Shown here one piece after another: positions 36,437 through 43,261 of a stretch of 64,000 bases of DNA (position 1 is the first letter of the stretch; each line of letters begins with the position of its first letter). A program made the translations under genes and the position numbers. Source of the DNA: Paenibacillus silviterrae (lineage in GTDB: Bacteria > Bacillota > Bacilli > Paenibacillales > NBRC-103111). The notes under the pieces were generated by a model. That model was not told where the DNA came from, made no database searches, and saw only the letters and a program-made list of their open reading frames with translations. The stretch spans positions 1,054,001-1,118,000 of the forward strand of contig NZ_JASKUT010000001.1 in assembly GCF_030167925.1 (NCBI RefSeq). Direction: 5' to 3'.

Positions 36437-36930
36437 GCAAGAAGCTCCAAGGTAACGGCCTGTGGGAATCCAGCCGCATGATGCTGCCGCAGCATAAGGA
36501 GCAGTCGATGCTGCTGAGCCATCCCAAGCCGGCAGCCGCTCCCGAACCGCCGACGCAAAAAGAGCTGGAGCTTATGCGGGACTTCATCATCTTACCGGTC
36601 GCCCTCGGTATTGTGGAGAAGAAACGAAGGGAGACGGAAATGTCCTCCCTCACCCTGAAGATCTTGTACTCGGCCGCTGCGAAGGTATTGGTTAAGAGCA
36701 TCCAAGAGGATGTTCAGCAGTCGAGGAAGGCGCTCGTGGAGAAGCAGATTCGGGTCTTCGAGGATTCAAAGGACGCTTCGGAGATCGTCTATCGTTATGT
36801 GTGCCGAGGCTACGAGAACCGGTTCGTCATGACCAAGGACTACATGCGCAGCGAGGTCAGCGTCAGGATCGAACGTTATGTAAGAAATCTGGCATCTGCT
36901 CTGCAGGAGGTCAATCGAAAGCCGTCCTAA
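36433..36930 (+). CDS. YolD-like small protein, paralogue of the first SOS-operon gene
   Basis: The 165-residue product overlaps the polymerase stop by four bases. Its N-terminus (GNGLWESSRMMLPQHKE) resembles the YolD-like motif found beside UvrX-type polymerases in Bacillus. The rest (about 42-160) resembles the first gene of the operon (IILP, CRGYENRFVM). So it looks like the same helical domain with a YolD-type N-terminal extension. Function is unknown; interaction with the polymerase is inferred from context. Confidence 0.8.
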   Translation: MSKKLQGNGLWESSRMMLPQHKEQSMLLSHPKPAAAPEPPTQKELELMRDFIILPVALGIVEKKRRETEMSSLTLKILYSAAAKVLVKSIQEDVQQSRKALVEKQIRVFEDSKDASEIVYRYVCRGYENRFVMTKDYMRSEVSVRIERYVRNLASALQEVNRKPS

Positions 36931-36939
36931 TCGGGCGGC

Positions 36940-36977
36940 AGCCCGTCTAATGCTAAGTCATTGGGCGGGCTTTTTTG
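36940..36977 (+). terminator. Terminator of the SOS operon
   Basis: AGCCCGTCTAAT (36940-36951) pairs with ATTGGGCGGGCT (36960-36971), including two G-U pairs, and is followed by TTTTTTG. Confidence 0.8.
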
Positions 36978-36986
36978 TCACGAAAT

Positions 36987-37000
36987 AGACACAAGTGTCT
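36987..37000. promoter_or_regulatory. Palindrome AGACAC-AA-GTGTCT, candidate operator
   Basis: A 6-bp perfect inverted repeat with a two-base centre lies 99 bases before the DoxX-like gene and after the SOS operon terminator. Such a spacing suits a dimeric regulator. The regulator is not recognised. Confidence 0.4.
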
Positions 37001-37098
37001 TGGCGGGTGTGAGGGAAATCACAGGAGAGAGCAGAATGGAATAAGTAAAATAAAGGAAAGCTAAACGAATCTATGGTCTAGAGAGAGTAGGAAGTCAT

Positions 37099-38070
37099 AT
37101 GTTGAATGTTTTCCAAGGTATGTACACGCACGTCAAATGGTTTACCGGAGCGGGTAAGGAGTTTCCACTGCCGATGGCCGAGGTCATTACCCCCGGCTTC
37201 TTATTCTGGCTGGGCGTGACGCTGGTCGGCCTGCTCGGCTCCACGATCTTTAACGAGCCGCTGCAGCGTATCAAGCTGGTAGAACGGGTGCATCGCTTCC
37301 TTGACAGGCTGAAGCCGTATGAAACGCTGATCCTGCGGATCGGCCTGGGAGCGGGTTTGCTGCTGCAGCTCGTCACCGGCACCTTCCTTGCGCCGGAGCT
37401 GGCGGCCGATGCGGCCTGGATCAAAGTCGTCTTGATTGTTGCGTTCATGGGGCTGCTCCATCGGCGTTTGCTGGCGGTCAGCGGGCTGGCTATCGGAGTG
37501 TTGTACGTATATGCATTAGCCCGTTACGGCGTATTCCACGGGCTCGATTATTTGTTCTTCGCCGGCATCGTCTATTACCTGCTGGTGGCTGAGACGCGCT
37601 GGAGACCGACAGCCACACCGGTTCTGTATCTGTTTACCGGGCTGTCGCTCGCCTGGGTCGGGCTGGAGAAGATGACGCTGCCGCAGCTGGCCTATGACAT
37701 TATGCACGAGTTCCACATTCCGACCTTCGGCTTTAGCGTGGAGGATTTCGTACTGATCAGCGCCTTCATCGAGCTGGGTCTCGCGTGGACGTTTATTGTC
37801 GGCATCCTGAACCGGTTTATCTCGATCCTGGTCACCTTGGTGTTTATCACAACCACGACGGTGTTCGGCTTCACGGAGATCGTCGGTCATACCATCGTGC
37901 ATACGCTGCTCATTTTGTTTCTTATTGAAGGTGAAGGCACGTTCGTTACGCCGTTCCGATTTCACCGTTCCCTGGTGCTGCGTTCACTGTTCGTGCTTGT
38001 GAACTTCTGTGTGCTGCTGTTCGGCCTGATGGCCATTTACATTGCCATGGGGCATCAAGCAGGGGCTTGA
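37099..38070 (+). CDS. DoxX-like polytopic membrane protein
   Basis: The 323-residue product has about eight hydrophobic segments. A large loop after the first helix (EPLQRIKLVERVHRFLDRLKPYETL) precedes a block with LRIGLGAGLLLQLVTGTFLAPE, reminiscent of DoxX/DoxD proteins that pair with quinones or thiosulfate enzymes. The identity is by topology and weak motif only. AGGAAG precedes the ATG at 37099. It stands alone with its own terminator. Confidence 0.6.
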   Translation: MLNVFQGMYTHVKWFTGAGKEFPLPMAEVITPGFLFWLGVTLVGLLGSTIFNEPLQRIKLVERVHRFLDRLKPYETLILRIGLGAGLLLQLVTGTFLAPELAADAAWIKVVLIVAFMGLLHRRLLAVSGLAIGVLYVYALARYGVFHGLDYLFFAGIVYYLLVAETRWRPTATPVLYLFTGLSLAWVGLEKMTLPQLAYDIMHEFHIPTFGFSVEDFVLISAFIELGLAWTFIVGILNRFISILVTLVFITTTTVFGFTEIVGHTIVHTLLILFLIEGEGTFVTPFRFHRSLVLRSLFVLVNFCVLLFGLMAIYIAMGHQAGA

Positions 38071-38090
38071 GCTTGGCTTGGCTGAAGAAG

Positions 38091-38124
38091 ACAGTTCCGC
38101 CGTAAGCGGGACTGTCCTTTTTTT
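38091..38124 (+). terminator. Terminator after the DoxX-like gene
   Basis: ACAGTTCCGC (38091-38100) pairs with GCGGGACTGT (38106-38115), followed by a run of eight T. Confidence 0.88.
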
Positions 38125-38239
38125 TGTGCTAAAGTATCCCGTGAAAATGGGACCTTCGTCCTGCGCATCCTTTTTCCAGAAAGTGCGTATTAATGTTTAC
38201 GTTCATTGATCATGAGATTCATAGGAAGGAGCAACGCGC

Positions 38240-38686
38240 GTGGTACGACTCGAGTATCGGCATTATCGTGAAGGCAGCTCGGAATTTCCGGTGCTGTATT
38301 ACTATCATGGCATCGGACGGGATGAGGTGGCTCTTCGATTTGCCTGCGATTATTTCGTCAAGGGAAGTAAGGTGTATGAAAAAACCTCTTGTGCCGTGGA
38401 ACCCGGCTGTTATATCGTGTATGTGAAAGAGGCCGAGGATGAGCGTGTCATGTTCTGGCCGGTTCCGGCCGGATTGCCTCATGGCGTGCATGCCGAGCTG
38501 CGCGAATATCGCGACGGCGTCGCGGATTATCGGCTGGTCGAGACATACAGCTTCAAGGACACGCTCGAGATGATGCTGCACCTTCAGGCGAATTATTTGT
38601 ATGCGGAGGGCAGAGAGTGGTCGCGCACCTCCACCGAGATCGATGAGGACCGGAAGACGTATGTCATTTATGCCGAACCGGTTTAG
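38240..38686 (+). CDS. Hypothetical protein, first gene of the lipoprotein/ligase cassette
   Basis: The 148-residue product starts from GTG with AAGGAG 8 bases upstream (VRLEYRHYREGSSEFPVLYYY). It is a mixed beta/alpha, acidic, soluble protein without signal peptide or obvious motif. I do not recognise it. It ends 32 bases before the lipoprotein gene and may be cotranscribed with it. It is preceded by a terminator, so the cassette probably has its own promoter in 38125-38235. Confidence 0.7.
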   Translation: MVRLEYRHYREGSSEFPVLYYYHGIGRDEVALRFACDYFVKGSKVYEKTSCAVEPGCYIVYVKEAEDERVMFWPVPAGLPHGVHAELREYRDGVADYRLVETYSFKDTLEMMLHLQANYLYAEGREWSRTSTEIDEDRKTYVIYAEPV

Positions 38687-38718
38687 CGGATGCAGAATAG
38701 TGAGGGGAGTGGCGAGAG

Positions 38719-38982
38719 TTGGAACAGCAGATAGCAGGTAGAACGCGCAAGGTGATGTCGCTGTTCGTCGCAACGGCGCTCATGCTGGGAACGACGGCCT
38801 GCTCCGACAGGGATTGTGTGGACAATAACCGCGACGGCTACTGCGACAATACGGGGGGAAGCTCCTCGGGAGGTTATTATGGGGGCACCGGCTCCAGCTA
38901 TAGCTCCAAGAGCAAATCTTCCTCGGGGATTACCAGCGGCTCCAAAGGCGGCATTGGCAGCAGCGGGTCCAGCTCAAGCTAG
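38719..38982 (+). CDS. Small Ser/Gly-rich lipoprotein with a DxNxDG calcium-loop motif
   Basis: The 87-residue product is read from TTG at 38719 (GGGGAG 9 bases upstream), which keeps basic residues (RTRK) before the hydrophobic segment. A lipobox ends at TTAC, so the mature protein would begin with a lipidated Cys at about residue 28. Then comes DRDCVDNNRDGYCDN, resembling an EF-hand/dockerin calcium loop, and a tail of almost only Ser, Gly, Lys and Tyr. It lies just before an ATP-grasp ligase gene, as the lipoprotein genes ygiB and yjfM precede ygiC and yjfC in E. coli. Role as ligase substrate is inferred. Confidence 0.75.
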   Translation: MEQQIAGRTRKVMSLFVATALMLGTTACSDRDCVDNNRDGYCDNTGGSSSGGYYGGTGSSYSSKSKSSSGITSGSKGGIGSSGSSSS

Positions 38983-39026
38983 CCAGCTTGCGAGATACGC
39001 AGTCGAAGGAGGCTAAGTGGCCATTG

Positions 39027-40313
39027 ATGACGAAGAAGGAAAGCCACGCTGCTTCCTCCTATCGGGAGCTTCGGGACAGCCTCTACGGGCCTCTGCGGGA
39101 GGAAGGCGTGTTTACCTGGGATACGATGTATGGAGAGGAATATGCCCTTCCCGGCCTGGTCCGATTGGAGCCGGGGCAGCTGACAAGCTTGCGGACGGCG
39201 GCGGAAGCGCTTGGACGCGTCTATGCAAAGACCGTACAGATCGTTCAGCAAGGCGAGGAGGCGCTGCTGCTTGAGCTCGGGCTGCCGGAAGCGGCAATCG
39301 GGACGATCCGTCGGCGGTATGACGAGTCGGTGCCGACGCTGATCGGCCGCTTCGACTTCGCCCTGACGCCGAAAGGGCCGAAGATGCTCGAGTTCAACAG
39401 CGACACGCCCACCGGGATCGTGGAAGCATTCTACGTGAACGGGCGTGTATGCGAGTGGTACGGCGAAGAGGATCCGAACGCGGGCTGCAGCGAGCGACTG
39501 ACGCAGGCGTTCAGCCGGATGCTGCAGCTGTACAGGGCTGCGGGGCAGCCGGTGGAGCGGGTGGTGTTCAGCGCCCTCGATTGGCATGAGGAGGATGCGG
39601 GGACGACTCGCTACCTGATGAGGGCTTCGGGGATTCCCGGAGCGGAGTTTGTTCCGCTGGAGGAGCTGCGGGTAGACGGCGACCTGCTGTGGGCGCCGTG
39701 TACGGCGGACGAGGGCCGGATGCAGCCGGTTGACGTGCTGTATCGGCTGCATGCGCTGGAGAAGCTGGCGTATGAGCGGGACACGGACGGCTATCCGACG
39801 GGCGAGCATGTGCTGCAGCTCATTGCGGACGGCCGACTGGCGATTATCAACCCGCCGTCGGGCTTCGCCGCGCAAACCAAAGCGCTGCAGGCCCTCATCT
39901 GGAGCCTGCACGAGGCCGGGGAGTTTTTCACGGAAGAGGAGCATGCGGCCATCGCCGCTTATATGCTGCCCACGTATTTGGAGCCGGGCTTCGAGGCGGG
40001 CAGCTCGTACGTCGCGAAGCCGATCCTCGGGCGTGAGGGCAGCGGAGTGACGATCTTCGAGGCCGCGGGCGTTTCCGAGCGCAGCGAGGAAGAGGAATAC
40101 AGGGATCAGCCGATGGTGTATCAGCAATATGCCGAGCTGCCGGAGATCGAGGTGGAGACCGCAAACGGGCCGTTCCGGGGCCGGCTGCTGTGGGGGTGCT
40201 TTTTGATCGATGGGCAGGCTTCAGCCGTTGTTGCCAGGGTCGGAGGCAAAATTACTAGCAATATGTCATATTATTTACCGTCGGCGGTGCGCGGGCGAGT
40301 TATTGATTCTTAG
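39027..40313 (+). CDS. Glutathionylspermidine synthase-like ATP-grasp ligase (YgiC/YjfC type)
   Basis: The 428-residue protein has the GSP_synth pattern: GRFDFALTPKGPKMLEFNSDTPTG near 120-150, NPPSGFAAQTKAL, KPILGREGSGVTIFE (ATP-grasp loop) and a C-terminal LLWGCFLIDGQASAVVARVGGKITSNMS. Such enzymes form amide bonds with ATP; E. coli YgiC and YjfC have no proven substrate. The start may be ATG at 39027 or TTG at 39024; AAGGAGG lies 11-14 bases upstream. It is followed 11 bases later by a DUF350 membrane protein gene, completing a cassette like E. coli yjfL-yjfM-yjfC in a different order. Confidence 0.88.
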   Translation: MTKKESHAASSYRELRDSLYGPLREEGVFTWDTMYGEEYALPGLVRLEPGQLTSLRTAAEALGRVYAKTVQIVQQGEEALLLELGLPEAAIGTIRRRYDESVPTLIGRFDFALTPKGPKMLEFNSDTPTGIVEAFYVNGRVCEWYGEEDPNAGCSERLTQAFSRMLQLYRAAGQPVERVVFSALDWHEEDAGTTRYLMRASGIPGAEFVPLEELRVDGDLLWAPCTADEGRMQPVDVLYRLHALEKLAYERDTDGYPTGEHVLQLIADGRLAIINPPSGFAAQTKALQALIWSLHEAGEFFTEEEHAAIAAYMLPTYLEPGFEAGSSYVAKPILGREGSGVTIFEAAGVSERSEEEEYRDQPMVYQQYAELPEIEVETANGPFRGRLLWGCFLIDGQASAVVARVGGKITSNMSYYLPSAVRGRVIDS

Positions 40314-40324
40314 GGGGTATACCT

Positions 40325-40759
40325 TTGGCACAGTGGAGCTCGATCTTGAATTTTCTCATTTACTTAGGAGTCACCCTGCCGCTTGTCGGCGTGGGCATTC
40401 TGTTCTTCAATCTGGTGACTCCGTACAACGAATTTCGTCTCATTCGGGACGGCGGTGACGTAAGCGATCCGGTGAAGGTAGCGGCAGGGAGGGCTGCGGC
40501 GTATGATCTGGGAGGGAAAATCCTGGGGCAGGTGCTGGTGCTGGCTTCCGCCGTCTACCATTCGGTCGGCTTCCTGGATTTGATCGTATGGGGGCTGATC
40601 GGCGTAGCGTTCCAAATTATTGTGTTCTATGTGTTCGAGCTGCTGACCCCGTTTAAAGTGCTGGCTGAAATTCCGAAGGGCAACATTTCCGTAGGGATGT
40701 TCTCCTGCTTCTTGAGTGTGGCGTCCGGGCTGCTGATGGCCTCTCTGATCAGCTATTAA
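40325..40759 (+). CDS. DUF350 family membrane protein (YjfL type)
   Basis: The 144-residue protein has four hydrophobic segments and the DUF350 pattern AAYDLGGKILGQVLVLASAVYHS and LTPFKVLAEIPKGNISVG. It starts from TTG with AGGGGGT 6 bases upstream. DUF350 proteins occur beside YgiC/YjfC-type ligases and lipoproteins in many bacteria. Function is unknown. Confidence 0.85.
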   Translation: MAQWSSILNFLIYLGVTLPLVGVGILFFNLVTPYNEFRLIRDGGDVSDPVKVAAGRAAAYDLGGKILGQVLVLASAVYHSVGFLDLIVWGLIGVAFQIIVFYVFELLTPFKVLAEIPKGNISVGMFSCFLSVASGLLMASLISY

Positions 40760-40771
40760 TCATGCAACGTG

Positions 40772-40812
40772 ACAAATCCCCAATGGCTTCAAGCGAAGCC
40801 GTTGGGGATTTG
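40772..40812. terminator. Bidirectional terminator between DUF350 and the SASP gene
   Basis: ACAAATCCCCAA pairs with TTGGGGATTTGT, with an inner GGCTT/GAAGCC stem. It serves both convergent genes; the flanking T run is short on each strand. Confidence 0.75.
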
Positions 40813-40825
40813 TTGGATTGCCTGA

Positions 40826-41050
40826 TTAGAAGCGATTGCCGGCGAGCTGCTGCTCGGCGATTTGAACCAGGCGGCGTGTAATGTGACCACCGATAGCGCC
40901 GGTGTCGCGAGTAGCCATGTAGCCGTAGTACCCGTCTTGCGGGATTTGGATGCCCAGCTCTTGAGCAACCTCGTACTTCAGTTGATCGAGCGCGCGGGAT
41001 GCCTGTGGTACCACCAATGTGTTGCTGCTTCTGGATTGTCCTTGTGCCAT
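40826..41050 (-). CDS. Alpha/beta-type small acid-soluble spore protein
   Basis: The 74-residue product coats spore DNA and protects it from UV and heat. It has the germination protease site in YEVAQELGIQ and the signature GYYGYMATRDTGAIGGHITRRLVQIAEQQL. The ATG at 41048-41050 has AGGAGG 10 bases upstream; an earlier ATG (41059) is too close to it. No sigma-G promoter was assigned with confidence. Confidence 0.95.
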   Translation of the reverse strand: MAQGQSRSSNTLVVPQASRALDQLKYEVAQELGIQIPQDGYYGYMATRDTGAIGGHITRRLVQIAEQQLAGNRF

Positions 41051-41177
41051 GATAATCATTCCTCCTGATTAAGTGATTTGATTACCCAGTAACGTTATGA
41101 TAACCAATCATCCCAGGAATATGCATGACTAGAAAAAAGAAAACGGGAGCCGCCGCCGCAGAGGAAGGAATGGCTGA

Positions 41178-41207
41178 TTGAAATGGGAGGGATGCTTGTG
41201 GTAAAAT
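41178..41207 (+). promoter_or_regulatory. Promoter of the candidate antitoxin RNA
   Basis: TTGAAA (41178-41183) and TAAAAT (41202-41207) are 18 bases apart. Transcription would start near 41214, just before a stem-loop, and run towards the toxin gene on the other strand. Confidence 0.6.
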
Positions 41208-41213
41208 GAGGGT

Positions 41214-41341
41214 AATATAAAAACGCCATAGATGCGGCTAACATCTACGGCGGCACACCGGTCCGCTGTAAGGGCGGTGGCAATCAGACGTTGGATTAAG
41301 AATAGACCGCGGCCTGTCGCAAGGGCGGTCTATTTCCTTTT
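41214..41341 (+). ncRNA. Candidate antitoxin RNA of a type I toxin-antitoxin pair
   Basis: The predicted RNA of about 125 bases begins with a stem-loop (CGCC-TAGATG with CATCTA-GGCG, 41224-41252) and ends at a strong hairpin (AATAGACCGC 41301-41310 with GCGGTCTATT 41325-41334, then TCCTTTT). It has no open frame with a ribosome site. Its 3' end is convergent with and complementary to the 3' end of the toxin transcript, the arrangement of B. subtilis txpA/ratA and bsrG/SR4. Confidence 0.55.
41301..41341. terminator. Shared terminator of toxin mRNA and antitoxin RNA
   Basis: A perfect 10-bp stem is flanked by TTTTA on the plus side and by AAGAAT/TTCTTA on the other. The toxin stop codon (41330-41332) is inside the stem. 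Confidence 0.75.
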
Positions 41342-41413
41342 ATGGAAAGAGAGGACCAGCACCACCAATGTCGCGAATGAAATCATTAGCGTTAATGTTT
41401 GGTACACCTCCAT
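41330..41413 (-). CDS. Holin-like type I toxin peptide (27 residues)
   Basis: The peptide MEVYQTLTLMISFATLVVL (then VLSFHKRK) has one membrane helix and a basic end. This matches the small putative holin-like toxin family of Bacillota (sequence pattern (M)xxxxLxLMIxFxxxVxxLxxxxKK). AGAGGAGGTGATGCC directly precedes the ATG. A TG-extended TATAAT lies upstream at 41511-41516 on this strand, giving a leader of about 90 bases. A convergent RNA gene overlaps its 3' end. Toxicity is inferred from family resemblance. Confidence 0.8.
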   Translation of the reverse strand: MEVYQTLTLMISFATLVVLVLSFHKRK

Positions 41414-41510
41414 GGCATCACCTCCTCTACGCCCGGGAACGGCTTGTCCCTTAAGCGTTACGGTGGAGTGCCACCACCCTTGCAGCGCCTTATTCCGTTG
41501 TACATTTTCC

Positions 41511-41519
41511 ATTATATCA
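41511..41519 (-). promoter_or_regulatory. Extended -10 promoter of the toxin gene
   Basis: On the minus strand TGATATAAT is a perfect extended -10 element; no clear -35 is visible. Start of transcription would be near 41504. Confidence 0.55.
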
Positions 41520-41549
41520 CATAAGTGTTCGTATAAAAAGGCGAACAGA

Positions 41550-41594
41550 GAAAATAAGCTCCGCGTCCTAGCTTCAGGATCACGGAGCTTTTTT
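41550..41594 (-). terminator. Terminator after the zinc-ribbon gene
   Basis: AGCTCCG and CGGAGCT with inner TCCT/AGGA form a stem 5 bases beyond the zinc-ribbon stop codon. It is flanked by AAAAAAA upstream and TTATTTTCT downstream on the minus strand. Confidence 0.65.
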
Positions 41595-41598
41595 TGTA

Positions 41599-41802
41599 TT
41601 ACTTCATCGCGAGGTATACGGCCAGCAGCAGCAAGACAATCAGAGCAATCCAAATGGACCACGTATTTCGGGAGGAGGATTTGGACTCAGGCGCCGACAC
41701 AGGCGCATCCCTTGAATGACTCACCAGCTCCCCGCAATACTTGCACATTAAAGCTTCATCCGTAAGTTTCTCGTTACAGCGCGGACATAATTTCACTGAC
41801 AT
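41599..41802 (-). CDS. Zinc-ribbon membrane-anchored small protein
   Basis: The 67-residue product has an N-terminal zinc ribbon (LCPRCNEKLTDEALMCKYCGEL), a Ser/Pro-rich linker and one C-terminal membrane helix (about residues 46-65), so the ribbon faces the cytoplasm. The ATG at 41802 has GGGTG 6 bases upstream; an ATG (41808) and a GTG (41811) are close alternatives. Function is unknown. Confidence 0.8.
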   Translation of the reverse strand: MSVKLCPRCNEKLTDEALMCKYCGELVSHSRDAPVSAPESKSSSRNTWSIWIALIVLLLLAVYLAMK

Positions 41803-41923
41803 AAGCATCACCCGCCATCTGAAGGAGATGTATACTTCCGTCTTGCTGTTTTATAGGTATGTGTCACAAAATTGTTATATTGATATGGAATGTCGAACGA
41901 TGGACGGGCGATTAATGCTTTGA

Positions 41924-42018
41924 AGGGAAGGAGCCTATAGTTTCCTTCCCAAGCGATATAAGCTCATAAGCGGGACATATCATGCCAAAAACCGGCATTC
42001 CCGATGCCGGAGACCCTT
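41924..42018. other. Two adjacent stem-loops in a gene-free gap
   Basis: GGGAAGGA/TCCTTCCC (about 41925-41951) and CCGGCAT/ATGCCGG (about 41994-42010) lie in the 289-base gap between the zinc-ribbon and MFS genes. The second is followed by AGACCCTTTTA on the plus strand and by TTTTT on the minus strand, so it could end a short transcript from either side. No gene is seen here. Confidence 0.4.
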
Positions 42019-42027
42019 TTACGCTAG

Positions 42028-42056
42028 TTGGCAATTGCAGAAGCCGATGGAATAAT
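42028..42056 (+). promoter_or_regulatory. Candidate promoter of the MFS transporter gene
   Basis: TTGGCA (42028-42033) and AATAAT (42051-42056) are separated by 17 bases, placing the start about 30 bases before the GTG start codon. Confidence 0.5.
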
Positions 42057-42091
42057 AAGTACAATACCATATGCTGGGGGGAGATGGTCGG

Positions 42092-43261
42092 GTGAATCGA
42101 AACGTCATGGTCTTGGCTTTATTTTATGCTTTCATTTATATGAGTACGGGGGCGTTCTCTTCCTATATCGGCGTTTATTTTGCAGCGGAGGGCATTGGGC
42201 ATGGGCACGTCGGCATTCTTACCTCGATTGGGGCCGTTGTAGGCATGGTGGCTCAGCCGTGCTGGGGCCTTCTCAGCGACCGGTCGAAATACAAGAATCA
42301 CGTACTGATGGTATGTACCTTGCTATCCGCAGCACTCGTGTGGTTCGTCCCCTGGGCGGGAACGCTGTTCGTACCCTTGCTCGTTGCAATGGCGCTGTTT
42401 AGCGTGTTTCAAGCGGCGATCAATCCGCTAAGCGACGCTATCACGCTGGAATTAGCCTCTAAAGGCGTGGTACGGTTCACTACCATTCGCACGATCGGCT
42501 CGGTAGGCTATGCTTTTATTTCTGTTGTTGCGGGCTGGTTGTTCGCCCGGGACATCCATTCGATTTTCCTAGTGACCTCCCTTATTTTGTTCGGCTGCTT
42601 TCTGCTCTCCATGGGGATTCCCCCGGTGGCCGGACATCAAAGCGGGAAGAAGAAAGTAAGCCTGATCGAAATCTTTAAGAATAAGCAGCTTGTCGTCTTG
42701 TATGCTTACACCCTGGTTATGGCCACCACGTTCGGGTTCTTTCTGGCCTTTCAGGCGATTTACAGCAAAGAGCAGGGGATCAGCATGGAGCTGATCGGGC
42801 TTGGGCTGGCGATAGGCTCCTTCAGCCAATTTCCATTCATGATCTTTTTTCAGCGCATTTACCAACGGTTCGGGATTCGGAACATTCTGCTCGTCTCCGG
42901 TCTCGTTCATGCGTTACGCTGGATTTTGTACGCTTACGCTTTATCGCCGGCAACGGTTTTGCTGACCTGGATGCTGCACGGCGGCACGTATATTCTCTTT
43001 TACTTATGCTTGGCCGAATATGTAAACACGCATGTCATGAAGGAGCTGAAAGCGACAGGGCAAATGCTCAACTCGGTGATCCAGCTGGGAGTCGGCCGAA
43101 TCATAGGGGGCATGCTCGGAGGCTTATACGCCGCAAAGTTCGGTTTCCAATCCAGTTTTGTTGTCTGCTTCACGGTCAGTATGCTGTCGATGGCCTTTTA
43201 TTACGGCATCACCCGGCAGAAGAAGATACCCCAATGTTTGGAAAAGGATGTTGCCCAATGA
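42092..43261 (+). CDS. MFS transporter, LacY/nucleoside-symporter-like
   Basis: The 389-residue protein has 12 membrane helices with the MFS loop motif GLLSDRSKYKNHVL between helices 2 and 3. The PF12832-like N-terminus (FYAFIYMSTGAFSSYIGVYF) suggests the LacY/NupG-type branch. I chose GTG at 42092 because GGGGGAGA lies 8 bases upstream; an ATG at 42071 has none. Its stop overlaps the lipase start (ATGA). The substrate is unknown. Confidence 0.85.
   Translation: MNRNVMVLALFYAFIYMSTGAFSSYIGVYFAAEGIGHGHVGILTSIGAVVGMVAQPCWGLLSDRSKYKNHVLMVCTLLSAALVWFVPWAGTLFVPLLVAMALFSVFQAAINPLSDAITLELASKGVVRFTTIRTIGSVGYAFISVVAGWLFARDIHSIFLVTSLILFGCFLLSMGIPPVAGHQSGKKKVSLIEIFKNKQLVVLYAYTLVMATTFGFFLAFQAIYSKEQGISMELIGLGLAIGSFSQFPFMIFFQRIYQRFGIRNILLVSGLVHALRWILYAYALSPATVLLTWMLHGGTYILFYLCLAEYVNTHVMKELKATGQMLNSVIQLGVGRIIGGMLGGLYAAKFGFQSSFVVCFTVSMLSMAFYYGITRQKKIPQCLEKDVAQ

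Noticed and set aside
41521..41546. GTTCG...CGAAC near the toxin promoter as a LexA box
   Set aside because: The half-sites are in the reverse order and 10 bases apart; a LexA box is CGAAC-N4-GTTCG.
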